Shown piece after piece: positions 1-7,588 of a stretch of DNA of 64,000 bases (positions are counted from its first letter, which is position 1; the number at the start of each line of letters is the position of its first letter). A program made the position numbers and the translations under genes. Origin of the DNA: Verrucomicrobiota bacterium (GTDB lineage: Bacteria > Verrucomicrobiota > Verrucomicrobiia > Opitutales > Opitutaceae). The stretch covers positions 1 to 64,000 of the forward strand of contig JAGVUB010000018.1 of the NCBI GenBank assembly GCA_019136515.1, in the 5' to 3' direction. The notes under the pieces are model-generated. The model saw only the letters and a program-made list of their open reading frames with translations. It was not told the DNA's origin and ran no database searches.

Positions 1-165
1 GACGCTCAAACCGGTCACCTGCGCGATGCGCTCCGGGGGTGATGCGTCCAAAGCTCGGATCAAAACGGCTTGGATGCGCCGCTGCTCGGCGACAGTGGCG
101 GCGGTCTTGAGCAATCGCTGCAGACGCTGGGCGCTGCCTGGGGGAAAGGGCTTGGGCGGACGCAT
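1..165 (-). CDS. IS630-family transposase, N-terminal part (runs off window edge)
   Basis: Partial CDS on the minus strand, 55 codons visible from an ATG at 165. The N-terminus begins MRPPKPFPPGSAQR and continues through a helix-rich stretch (EQRRIQAVLIRAL, then PPERIAQVTGLSV) that looks like the helix-turn-helix start of IS630/Tc1-mariner-type transposases. The DDE catalytic domain would lie outside the window. A good Shine-Dalgarno (GGAGG) sits 7 nt before the ATG but lies inside a hairpin. The family call rests on recall of similar N-termini, so it is moderate. The element end appears to lie in the short gap before dps. Confidence 0.6.
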   Translation of the reverse strand, partial: MRPPKPFPPGSAQRLQRLLKTAATVAEQRRIQAVLIRALDASPPERIAQVTGLSV

Positions 166-195
166 GAAAAAACCTCCGGGTGAAGGCACCGGAGG
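166..195 (-). promoter_or_regulatory. Hairpin plus T-tract just before the transposase ATG; hides its RBS
   Basis: Arms at 173-179 and 189-195 (CCTCCGG/CCGGAGG) form a 7-bp stem with a 9-nt loop. Read on the minus strand, the stem is followed by an uninterrupted T run (166-172) and then the transposase ATG. The distal arm contains the GGAGG Shine-Dalgarno. The same structure could therefore act as an intrinsic terminator against read-through and as a translational block. Insertion elements commonly use such devices against external transcription; its use here is inferred. Confidence 0.6.
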
Positions 196-202
196 CTGGG
201 TT

Positions 203-232
203 ATTATACGTATGACTGCAAGATGGTATCAA
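203..232 (-). promoter_or_regulatory. Candidate sigma70 promoter spanning the IS/dps junction
   Basis: On the minus strand a TTGATA box (227-232) is followed after 18 nt by a perfect TATAAT (203-208), pointing into the transposase. The -35 box lies inside the first codons of dps. Boxes this close to consensus are rare in such G+C-rich DNA. No transcript evidence is available. Confidence 0.45.
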
Positions 233-688
233 GCCGCCGCCCGCACCCGCCACTCCACGCCCGTTGCCGCCGCCCTCCAGCAATTGCTGGCCGACTCCTA
301 CGCGTTGATGTCCATCACCCACCACGCCCACTGGAACGTCGAGGGCCCGGACTTCTTCCAGCTCCACTCCGCTTTCCAGGCCCAGTACGAAAACCTCTTC
401 GAGGCGATCGACGACATCGCTGAGCAAGCGCGTATCATCGACGTGTTTCCCGTCGGTGGTCTCGCCACTCTGGCCAAGCAGGCAGGTATCGACGAACTGC
501 CTGTCACCGCTGCGGCCAAGGACTTTGTCGCCGCGCTTATCGTCGCCCATGAGAAGACACTCGCCGATGCCATCACCTTGCGCGACACCGCCGAATCCAC
601 CCGCGACCTCGAAACCCAGGATCTCGCCATTGGCCGCATCGCCTGGCACGGCAAAACGCTCTGGATGCTCAAGAGCTACTTGAAGTAG
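212..688 (+). CDS. dps: Dps-family DNA-binding ferritin-like protein
   Basis: 158-aa protein of normal Dps length. Dps proteins form 12-mers that bind DNA, oxidise Fe(II) with peroxide and store the ferric core, protecting DNA in starvation and oxidative stress. The Dps signature is clear: HWNVEGPDFFQLH followed by AIDDIAEQ, giving the two His, the Asp and the Glu of the inter-subunit ferroxidase site. The start at 212 was chosen because the upstream in-frame extension reads through the IS hairpin and does not look like protein. The gene begins within about 20 nt of the transposase regulatory hairpin, so its native promoter and perhaps its first codons may have been displaced by the insertion. 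Whether it is still expressed is uncertain. Confidence 0.9.
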   Translation: MTARWYQAAARTRHSTPVAAALQQLLADSYALMSITHHAHWNVEGPDFFQLHSAFQAQYENLFEAIDDIAEQARIIDVFPVGGLATLAKQAGIDELPVTAAAKDFVAALIVAHEKTLADAITLRDTAESTRDLETQDLAIGRIAWHGKTLWMLKSYLK

Positions 689-738
689 CCGTGGTCTGTC
701 GCCCTTGCGTCCCCCCACCCGGGGAAACGCACTCATCC

Positions 739-1185
739 ATGGGCTCACTACCCTTCCGCGACCCACCGGGTGCGGACTTCGCTCCCGTTCGTCCCGTCTC
801 CTGCCCGTTTCATGACGGACCGCAGACTCTCGACTTGCTCCTCGGCGAACTCCGTCACGATAGACCCGATCTGATCGACCTAGCGCTCGAGTTGCGCAGC
901 GCCATGACCTCGCGGGCCGACGCCGAGCATTGCATCCGTCTTCTCTTTGCGCTCCGCACCAGCCTTGCCGGGCACCACCACCTCGCCTTCTACCGGGTGC
1001 GCATGTGGGTCCGGCAGCACCTCGTCGCGGAGGTTCGCCCTGATGGCGCCTCGCCGTGGAGCGGCTGCCCCGTGCCCCTCGATTGCGCGCGTTACGAGGA
1101 ACTCGTCAACCGCTGCCTCGCCACCCTCGCCGAGGGCGCCAATGACTGGCCCATCCGCGCCGAATTTCGGCTTGGGTTCACGTAG
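739..1185 (+). CDS. Hypothetical protein
   Basis: 148-aa soluble protein, not recognised. It has a Leu-rich amphipathic middle (LDLLLGELRHDRPDLIDLAL) and several conserved-looking His/Arg/Trp residues (HHHLAFYRVRMWVRQHL), with no signal peptide or membrane segment. An in-frame GTG at 691 is an alternative start, but the ATG at 739 follows a weak GGGGAAA stretch. It lies between dps and the MFS gene on the same strand. The protein-like amino-acid balance supports it as a real gene; the function is unknown. Confidence 0.5.
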   Translation: MGSLPFRDPPGADFAPVRPVSCPFHDGPQTLDLLLGELRHDRPDLIDLALELRSAMTSRADAEHCIRLLFALRTSLAGHHHLAFYRVRMWVRQHLVAEVRPDGASPWSGCPVPLDCARYEELVNRCLATLAEGANDWPIRAEFRLGFT

Positions 1186-1393
1186 TTCGGGCCGGCGCCC
1201 CCCCCCGGCAACCCCGCGCCTAGCCGCCCTCGGTCGACCTAGGCGTCGCTTCCAATCGCCGCATGCCTCTTGTGCATCGGCCGATCGGCGAGGACACGCC
1301 CATTCGCTTGCGCTCCCCGCCGGGCCGCAATCTGATGCGGCCGCTACCACCGTGCCCGCCTCCACTACAGCTCCCGCGCCGAAGAAGGCGTCG

Positions 1394-2674
1394 ATGGGCG
1401 TGATCTTCCTCACGCTCTACCTCGACCTCATCGGGTTCTCCCTCTTTTTCCCGCTGTTCCCGGCGATGCTCGACTACTACCTCGGGCGCGAGGGCCATGG
1501 CGGCGCGCTGGGCTGGCTGCTCGGCCATTTCGACACCCTCGCCCGGGCGTGGAACATCGACCAGAGCGCCACCGCCGTGCTTTTCGCCGGCGTCATCGGA
1601 TCCCTCTACTCGTTGCTCCAATTCCTTTTCGCCCCGGTGTGGGGCGCTCGTTCCGACCGCGTGGGCCGCCGCCCAGTCCTGCGGCTGACCATCGCCGGCA
1701 CCACGGCCAGCTATGCGATCTGGGCGTTCAGCGGCTCCTTCCTGCTCTTTCTCCTCTCGCGTATCGTCGCCGGCATCGCGAGCGGCAACCTCTCCGTCGC
1801 CACCGCCGCCGTGAGCGACATCACCACCCGCGCCGACCGCGCCAAGGGCATGGGCCTGATCGGTGCCGCCTTCGGGCTCGGGTTCATCACCGGCCCGGCG
1901 CTCGGCGGCCTCACCGCCCACTGGAACCTGCTCGACCGCTGGCCCGGGCTGGCCGCCTGCGGGGTCAACCCCTTCACCGTGCCGGCGCTGATCGCCTTCG
2001 CCCTCGGCCTGCTCAACCTGCTCTGGGTCCAGCGCCGCTTCGCGGAGACCTACACCCCGGGCCTCGCCGCCGCCTCCGCCGAGCGCCCCCGCCATCCGCT
2101 GCGTGCGCTGCTGGCGATCCCGGCCGCGCACGTGCGTCGCGTCATCCTCATCAACGCGCTCTTCATCCTCGGCTTCAGCGGACTCGAACTCACCCTCGGG
2201 TTCCTCGCCGCCGAGCGTCTGCACTACACCCCGCGCGAGCTCACGCTGGTCTTCGTCTACACCGGCGTCGTCTCCGTCCTCACGCAGGGTTTCCTCGTCC
2301 GCCGGCTGGTGCCGCGGCTCGGCGAGAAGCACGCCGGCACGCTCGGCCTCGCCTGCGCCTGCGCCGGCATGGCGTGGCTCGCGTTCGCCCACACCCCGGC
2401 GACCGTCTACGCCAGCCTCGGGCTCGCCTCGGTCGGTTCCGGCTTCTGCTACGCCGCCCTCTCGGCGCTGCTCTCGCTCTATGTCGGCGAGGACGAGCAG
2501 GGCCGGCTCATGGGCCTGTTCCGCGCGCTCGGCTCGCTCACCCGCGCCATCGGCCCGGTCTGCGCCGGCGTGTTGTATTGGCGTTTCGGGTCCACCGCCT
2601 GCTACGCCGCCGCCGCGGCCGTGATCCTCGCCCCGCTGGCGCTGGCCCTCACGCTGCCCACGCCCCGGAAATGA
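1394..2674 (+). CDS. MFS transporter (TetA/multidrug-like)
   Basis: 426-aa inner-membrane protein with about 12 hydrophobic segments. The loop after TM2 carries the MFS signature (SDRVGRRPVL), and TM5 has a Gly/Pro-rich motif C-like stretch (GFITGPALGGL) typical of drug:H+ antiporters. The start at 1394 was chosen because GAAGAAGG precedes it by about 5 nt and the first TM begins at once; an in-frame GTG at 1352 would add 14 residues. The stop overlaps an upstream ATG of the next frame. The substrate cannot be read from sequence. The closest general resemblance is to tetracycline/quinolone-type exporters. Confidence 0.85.
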   Translation: MGVIFLTLYLDLIGFSLFFPLFPAMLDYYLGREGHGGALGWLLGHFDTLARAWNIDQSATAVLFAGVIGSLYSLLQFLFAPVWGARSDRVGRRPVLRLTIAGTTASYAIWAFSGSFLLFLLSRIVAGIASGNLSVATAAVSDITTRADRAKGMGLIGAAFGLGFITGPALGGLTAHWNLLDRWPGLAACGVNPFTVPALIAFALGLLNLLWVQRRFAETYTPGLAAASAERPRHPLRALLAIPAAHVRRVILINALFILGFSGLELTLGFLAAERLHYTPRELTLVFVYTGVVSVLTQGFLVRRLVPRLGEKHAGTLGLACACAGMAWLAFAHTPATVYASLGLASVGSGFCYAALSALLSLYVGEDEQGRLMGLFRALGSLTRAIGPVCAGVLYWRFGSTACYAAAAAVILAPLALALTLPTPRK

Positions 2675-2727
2675 AGCCCGCCGGACACGCAACACTTCCG
2701 GCCCGGCGCGGTCTCTTCGGAGGTCGC

Positions 2728-3906
2728 ATGTTCCCGCTCCGCCTCGTGTTCGCCGCCGGCCTCGCGCTCCTCGCCCTCGCCGCGCCCGCCTCCCCCACCA
2801 CCCTGCGTTTCGACCGCGGAAGTCTCGCGCCCGGGCAGAACGCCGTGCCCGGGCGCCTGGTCTCCAACCTCCTGCTCGTCGAGGGTTCCGTCGGCGGCGC
2901 CGGGCCGTACTACTTCCTCGTCGACACGGGCTCCTCCGTCACCCTCGTCTCCGACCGCATCGCCGCCACCGTCCCCGGGTTCCGCCCCAACGTCGGGCTC
3001 GCCCCGGTCCAGGTGATCTCCGCCGCCGGCGGCGCCACGTTGCTGGGCAGCATCACCGTGCCCTCGATCGAGCTGGGCGGCACGGGCTTCGCCACCGTGC
3101 GCGCCGCCGTCTACGACTTCGTCGATTTCTCCAACCACCTCGGCGTCACCGTGGACGGCATCCTCGGTTTTCCTGTCTTCCGCGACGTGCTGCTCACGCT
3201 CGACTACCCGCGCAGCCGCGTCGTGCTCTCGCCCCGGTTTCCCGCGCGGGCCATCCCGGGCATCGCCGTGCCCTTCGCGCTCGAGGACGGCACGCGGCCG
3301 ATCATCAACGTCGAGCTCGGCGCCGCCACGTTCATGGCGCTGATCGATTCCGGCAGCAACCTGCCCTTCACCCTCAACGCCACCGGACTCAACCCATCCT
3401 TCAAATACGGTCCGCGCACCGGTCCGCTCGTCGCCACCCTCTCGGGCGACGCCCCCCGCCAGATCGGCCGGCTCGCCGCCACGCTTGTGCTCGGCACCGT
3501 CGAGATCCGCGAGCCGCGCGTGATGCTCACCGACCAATTGCCGACCATCGGCGCGGAGATTCTCCGCCACTTCACGCTCACCTTCGACCAGCACCGCGGC
3601 CTCGTCGTCCTCACGCCGGAACGCGACGCGCCCGTCAAGTTGCCCGCGCAGCGCACCACCGGTCTGAGTTTCGCCCGCCTCCCCGCCGAGTGGCGCGTGC
3701 TCCAGGTGATGGAGGACGCCCCCGCCACCACCCAGCAGATCCGGCCGGGGGACGCGATCGTCGGCATCGACGGCGAGCCGATCGTGAAGTGGAACCTCGA
3801 CCGTTTCGAGAAGCACCTGCGCACCGCGGACACCATCGAGTACCTGTTCCGTCGCGACGGCCGCAGCTATCTCGTGAAGGTCGCGGTGTACGATCTCGTC
3901 CCGTAG
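2728..3906 (+). CDS. Secreted retropepsin-like aspartyl protease with C-terminal PDZ
   Basis: 392 aa. An N-terminal signal peptide (MFPLRLVFAAGLALLALAAP) leads into two pepsin-like half domains, each with a catalytic-type triad: LVDTGSSVTLVS in the first and LIDSGSNLPFTL in the second. A PDZ-like domain follows (IRPGDAIVGIDGEPIVKW). One chain thus supplies both aspartates of a retropepsin-type active site, and the PDZ may select substrate C-termini. The start at 2728 follows a strong GGAGG; an ATG at 2671 overlapping the MFS stop is the alternative. It converges on gspF with only 13 nt between stops. Physiological substrates are unknown. Confidence 0.8.
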   Translation: MFPLRLVFAAGLALLALAAPASPTTLRFDRGSLAPGQNAVPGRLVSNLLLVEGSVGGAGPYYFLVDTGSSVTLVSDRIAATVPGFRPNVGLAPVQVISAAGGATLLGSITVPSIELGGTGFATVRAAVYDFVDFSNHLGVTVDGILGFPVFRDVLLTLDYPRSRVVLSPRFPARAIPGIAVPFALEDGTRPIINVELGAATFMALIDSGSNLPFTLNATGLNPSFKYGPRTGPLVATLSGDAPRQIGRLAATLVLGTVEIREPRVMLTDQLPTIGAEILRHFTLTFDQHRGLVVLTPERDAPVKLPAQRTTGLSFARLPAEWRVLQVMEDAPATTQQIRPGDAIVGIDGEPIVKWNLDRFEKHLRTADTIEYLFRRDGRSYLVKVAVYDLVP

Positions 3907-3919
3907 CGCCCCGCCCGGC

Positions 3920-5158
3920 TCAGCCCGCCTTCAGGCTCGCGCTGATCTGGAACACCGCGGAGATGATGCCGAACGCGAGCAGGCCCACGAACGCGGCGGC
4001 CACCAGCAAGGCCCCGTACGACACCACGCCGATGAACACCTGGACCTGCCGGGCGATCTGCCGGCGGAAGTCGCGCGCCACGTCCTTCAGCCCCGGCACG
4101 ATGTTGCCCGTGCTCTCCCCCACGGAGAGCACGTCGATCGCCAGCGGCGGGAACAATCCCGTGCCGGCCAGCGCGGTGGAGATGCCCGCGCCCTCGGCAA
4201 TCTTGCCGCGCGCTTCGGCGAAGGACGCGCGGAACACCCGGTTCTGGATCGTGCGCTCGGTCATCACCAGCGCAGGCAGCGTGCTGATGCCGTTCTCGAG
4301 CAGCAGGCTCAGCGATTGCGTGAGGCGGAGGATGTCGTTGGCCACGATGAACGAGCCGAGCCCGGTGACCTTCAACAGCCAGCGGTCGGTGGCCAGCCGG
4401 CCCTCCGGCTTGCGTCGCCAAGCCCAGAAGACGGAGGCGCCGGTGGCGCCCGCGAGCGCGAAGAACCAGCCGTAGTGCAGGGTGAAATTGGCCAGCCCCA
4501 TGAGCAGCCGCGTGGCCAGCGGCAGGTTGCCCTGCAGCGAGGCGAGCAGCATTTCGATCCGGGGCATCACGAAAAACAGGACGATCAACAGCACCACCAC
4601 CGCCATCAGCACGATCATCGCCGGGTAGGCCATCGCCCCGATCACCTTCGCGCGGATCTCCGCGCGCTCCTCCATGTCGGCCACCAGCCGCTCCAGCACG
4701 CCGCCGAGCCGCCCCGTGGCCTCGCCGGCCTCGACCAGGTTGATCGTCGCCTCGTCGAACACCGTCCCCTGCGCCGTCATCGCCTGAGAGAGCGAGCGTC
4801 CCTGGCTGAGCTGGTCCCACAGCGCCGTCGCCAGCGCGCGCAAGGCCGGGTCGCTCAGCCGCCGGCTGAGCAGCTTCACGCCGTCCGCCGTCTGGATGCC
4901 GCTGGTGACCAGCCCCATCAACGCCCGCAAAAACGGCAGCGCGTGCTCGCGCCGCAGCCGTTTCGCCCCGCCGCCGAAAGCGCCGAGTGAGAAGCCCCCG
5001 GCCGGCGCGGCCGCGGCGCCCCCGCTCTCGTCGAGCCGGGACGGCGTGAGCTGCCGGGCGCGCAGTTGGGCGAGCGCCAGCTTGCGCGAACCGGCCTCGA
5101 GCTTACCCCGGGTCTCGGCGCCCTGCGCGTCGCGTGCGGTGTAGTGGAAAATCGGCAT
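3920..5158 (-). CDS. gspF: Type II secretion inner-membrane protein GspF
   Basis: 412 aa. The start MPIFHYTARDAQG is the typical GspF/PilC N-terminus. Two repeated cytoplasmic GspF domains are present, the first with LMGLVTSGIQTADGVKLL, separated by a TM (VLLIVLFFVMPRIEMLL) and ended by another TM (LVAAAFVGLLAFGIISAVF). The family forms the polytopic platform that couples the GspE ATPase to pseudopilus assembly. It is the last gene of the operon and is separated from gspE by 140 nt that contain a REP-like hairpin, so it may have its own mRNA stability or start. Confidence 0.93.
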   Translation of the reverse strand: MPIFHYTARDAQGAETRGKLEAGSRKLALAQLRARQLTPSRLDESGGAAAAPAGGFSLGAFGGGAKRLRREHALPFLRALMGLVTSGIQTADGVKLLSRRLSDPALRALATALWDQLSQGRSLSQAMTAQGTVFDEATINLVEAGEATGRLGGVLERLVADMEERAEIRAKVIGAMAYPAMIVLMAVVVLLIVLFFVMPRIEMLLASLQGNLPLATRLLMGLANFTLHYGWFFALAGATGASVFWAWRRKPEGRLATDRWLLKVTGLGSFIVANDILRLTQSLSLLLENGISTLPALVMTERTIQNRVFRASFAEARGKIAEGAGISTALAGTGLFPPLAIDVLSVGESTGNIVPGLKDVARDFRRQIARQVQVFIGVVSYGALLVAAAFVGLLAFGIISAVFQISASLKAG

Positions 5159-5260
5159 GGTTCAGCTTCCGCCCCGAGCCGACTCGCTTGCGGGTGGGGC
5201 CAGTCTTTGACCGGCCTTCTGCGCCCCGCTCGGGCCGTCGACGATCGGCAAACCCGAGGA

Positions 5261-5279
5261 GGCCGGTCGGAGACCGGCC
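5261..5279. repeat. REP-like hairpin between gspE and gspF
   Basis: A perfect 8-bp inverted repeat (GGCCGGTC / GACCGGCC) with a 3-nt loop lies in the only sizeable gap of the downstream half of the secretion operon. There is no T run, so it is not a standard terminator. It resembles extragenic palindromes that modulate mRNA decay. Confidence 0.6.
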
Positions 5280-5298
5280 CTACTGGCCGCCGCAGCGC

Positions 5299-6975
5299 TC
5301 ATGTGCCCTTGCCCTCCGCCATCGACAGCACGCGCACGATCTCCTCGAGCGTCGTGAAGCCCGCACGGACCTGTTTCCAGCCGGCGAGCTCGAGCGGGGC
5401 CATGCCGCCCTCGACCGCCACCTTGCGGATCTGCCGGGCCGACTCGCGCTGCACGATCAGGTCGTGCAGCCGGTCCTCGACACGCAGGATCTCGAACACG
5501 CCCACGCGCCCCTTGTAGCCAAGCCCCCGGCACGCCTCGCAGCCGACGGCCGCCGGCAGCTCGTGCACGCCCTCGGCGAGCTCGGGCGCCAGGCCGAGCA
5601 CGGCGAGCTGGTCGAGCAGCTGGTGGCGCGCGATCGGGGCCGGGCGCGAGCAATGCGGGCACAGCCGCCGGACAAGGCGCTGCGCGATGACCAGCTCCAC
5701 GCCCGAGGCGATCAGGAACGGCTCGATGCCCATGTCGGTCAGGCGCGTGATCGCGCCCGGGGCGTCGTTGGTGTGGATGGTCGAGAAGACGAGGTGGCCG
5801 GTGAGCGAGGCGCGGATGGCGATGTCGGCCGTGTCGCGGTCGCGGATTTCGCCGACCATGATGACGTTCGGATCCTGGCGCAGGATGTGGCGCAGGCCCT
5901 CGGCGAAATCCAGGCCGATCTCGGGGCGCACCTGCATCTGGTTGGCGCCGGGTACCTCGTATTCGATCGGGTCCTCGATGGTGATGATGCGCTTGTCGGT
6001 GGAGTTGATCCGGCGGATGAAGGCGTTGAGCGAGGTGCTCTTGCCCGAGCCGGTCGGGCCGGTGACGAGGATGATGCCGTGCGGCAGGCCGAGCACGGCG
6101 TCGATCTTCTCCTGGTCCTCGGCGCTCATGCCGAGCTGGTCGAGGGTGAGCGCGTTGTTCTTCTTGTTGAGCAGGCGCAGGCTCACGCTCTCCCCGTACA
6201 TCGTGGGGATGGTCGAGAGACGGATGTCGAGCAACGTGTCGCCCACCCGGTAGCCGATGCGCCCGTCCTGCGGCAGGCGGCGCTCGGAGATGTTGAGCTT
6301 CGCCATGATCTTCAGGCGCGAGGTGACGGCGTCCTGGAAGCGTCGCAAATTCTCGGGCACGGGCACCGGCACCAGCAGGCCGTCGATGCGGTAGCGGATG
6401 CGCAGCGTCTCCTCCTGCGGCTCGAAATGGATGTCGGTGGCGCCGTCGGTCACCGCCTGCTCGAACACGCGGTTCACGAACCGGATCACCGCGGCGTCCT
6501 CGTCCTCCTCCTCCTCGGCGACAACCTCGGCCACCGTGGTGTCGCCGTCGAGTGAATCGGAACCGACCCCGAGGTGTTCGGTGAGGAACTTCGCGATCTT
6601 GTCGGGCGCGGCGAGGACCCAGCGCGGCTCGCGGTCGCAGGCGGCGAAAACCCAGTCGTCCATGCGCCCCTCCGGCGGCCAGGCGGTGGCGAGGCAGAGC
6701 TCCTCGGATTCGGCGGTGGCCACCGGCACGCAGCAATACTCGTGGACGAGGCGCACCGGCATCTGCTGGAGCTGCGGCAGGCTGAACTGCTCGGGGCCGA
6801 CGACCGCGAGACCGGCCTCCTCGGCGAGCTGGGCGAGCGCCTGCTCGGGCGGGAGCCGTCGCGCGTGGGCGAACAACGCGAGGCGCTCGGCGCGCGGTGC
6901 CTCGAGCACACGGTTGCGCGCCTCCTCGGAGAGCAGCGCGAGCGCGGGCAATGCGATGGCGGGCGGGCGGGTCAT
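5299..6975 (-). CDS. gspE: Type II secretion ATPase GspE
   Basis: 558 aa, usual GspE/PilB length. The N-terminal MshEN-like domain precedes the ATPase core: Walker A GPTGSGKST at about residues 306-314, an Asp-box region (ITIEDPIEYEV), Walker B (VIMVGEIRDRDTA) and the His-box (TGHLVFSTIHTNDA). The tetracysteine zinc site is intact, CPHC near 439 and CEAC near 479. This cytoplasmic hexameric ATPase powers pseudopilin assembly. The ATG overlaps the stop of the upstream GspC-like gene by 4 nt, indicating translational coupling. Confidence 0.95.
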   Translation of the reverse strand: MTRPPAIALPALALLSEEARNRVLEAPRAERLALFAHARRLPPEQALAQLAEEAGLAVVGPEQFSLPQLQQMPVRLVHEYCCVPVATAESEELCLATAWPPEGRMDDWVFAACDREPRWVLAAPDKIAKFLTEHLGVGSDSLDGDTTVAEVVAEEEEDEDAAVIRFVNRVFEQAVTDGATDIHFEPQEETLRIRYRIDGLLVPVPVPENLRRFQDAVTSRLKIMAKLNISERRLPQDGRIGYRVGDTLLDIRLSTIPTMYGESVSLRLLNKKNNALTLDQLGMSAEDQEKIDAVLGLPHGIILVTGPTGSGKSTSLNAFIRRINSTDKRIITIEDPIEYEVPGANQMQVRPEIGLDFAEGLRHILRQDPNVIMVGEIRDRDTADIAIRASLTGHLVFSTIHTNDAPGAITRLTDMGIEPFLIASGVELVIAQRLVRRLCPHCSRPAPIARHQLLDQLAVLGLAPELAEGVHELPAAVGCEACRGLGYKGRVGVFEILRVEDRLHDLIVQRESARQIRKVAVEGGMAPLELAGWKQVRAGFTTLEEIVRVLSMAEGKGT

Positions 6976-7580
6976 GGCTGCGGTTGGGGCTGGGGCCCGG
7001 ATTGGTCGAAGGGCATCGGTTGCGGGATTGGCGGGCCGCCAGTCGATCCACCGGGCGCACCGTCGGGCTGGCGCCCCTGTCGCAGGGCGCGGCGCCGCCG
7101 CAGCTCTTCGATGATGCGGGCCCGCCGCTCCTGGATCTCCCGCTCGTTCGGCGGTGGCGCCAAGCCCGGTCCGGCCACCGGTCCACCGGTCTGCGGACCA
7201 GTGGAGGGCTGGGTCACCGCGACGGAGACAATCTGCGCCTCCTTCATCGTAAGCCGCACCGACTGGCCCTCAAGCTCGACGGTGACCGCCTCGGCGGAGG
7301 CATCGTACGCCGCCACCCGCAGGCCCCCATCGGACTCGCCGACAGCGAGCCAGACCGCGCGGTTGGTGCTCGTGTCGAAGATCGTGAAACGCGTGGTGCC
7401 ATCGAGGGCGACGACACCGCGGAACTCGAGCCGCCCGTTGGGCGCGCTGACCGGGGCGACATTGCCGGCGGGCAGGAACGGCGAGTTGCGCACCAGCGAC
7501 TCGGGCATGGCCGCGGCGCGGTGGGCGGCGAGGACCAGCGCACCGGCGCAGAACACGTGACTGACGAAGCGGGAGGACAC
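6972..7580 (-). CDS. GspC/PilP-like periplasmic protein of the T2SS (HR domain, no PDZ)
   Basis: 202 aa from a GTG at 7580. The N-terminus (VSSRFVSHVFCAGALVLAA) is a signal peptide or membrane anchor. Residues about 40-105 form a small beta-rich module (LEFRGVVALDGTTRFTIFD) resembling the HR domain of GspC or PilP, which docks on the secretin N0 domain. A charged helix (REIQERRARIIEELRRRR) and a Pro/Gln-rich tail follow. The PDZ and coiled coil of classical GspC are absent. Position directly between gspD and gspE suits a linker of outer and inner rings. The family link is by pattern only. Alternative starts are GTG near 7550 and ATG near 7510. Confidence 0.6.
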   Translation of the reverse strand: MSSRFVSHVFCAGALVLAAHRAAAMPESLVRNSPFLPAGNVAPVSAPNGRLEFRGVVALDGTTRFTIFDTSTNRAVWLAVGESDGGLRVAAYDASAEAVTVELEGQSVRLTMKEAQIVSVAVTQPSTGPQTGGPVAGPGLAPPPNEREIQERRARIIEELRRRRALRQGRQPDGAPGGSTGGPPIPQPMPFDQSGPQPQPQP

Positions 7581-7588
7581 GACGGGGA

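Noticed and set aside
1549-2727. Long extension of the aspartyl protease frame through the MFS gene
   Set aside because: It is an Arg/Pro-rich shadow of the MFS transporter; the strong RBS and signal peptide place the start at 2728.
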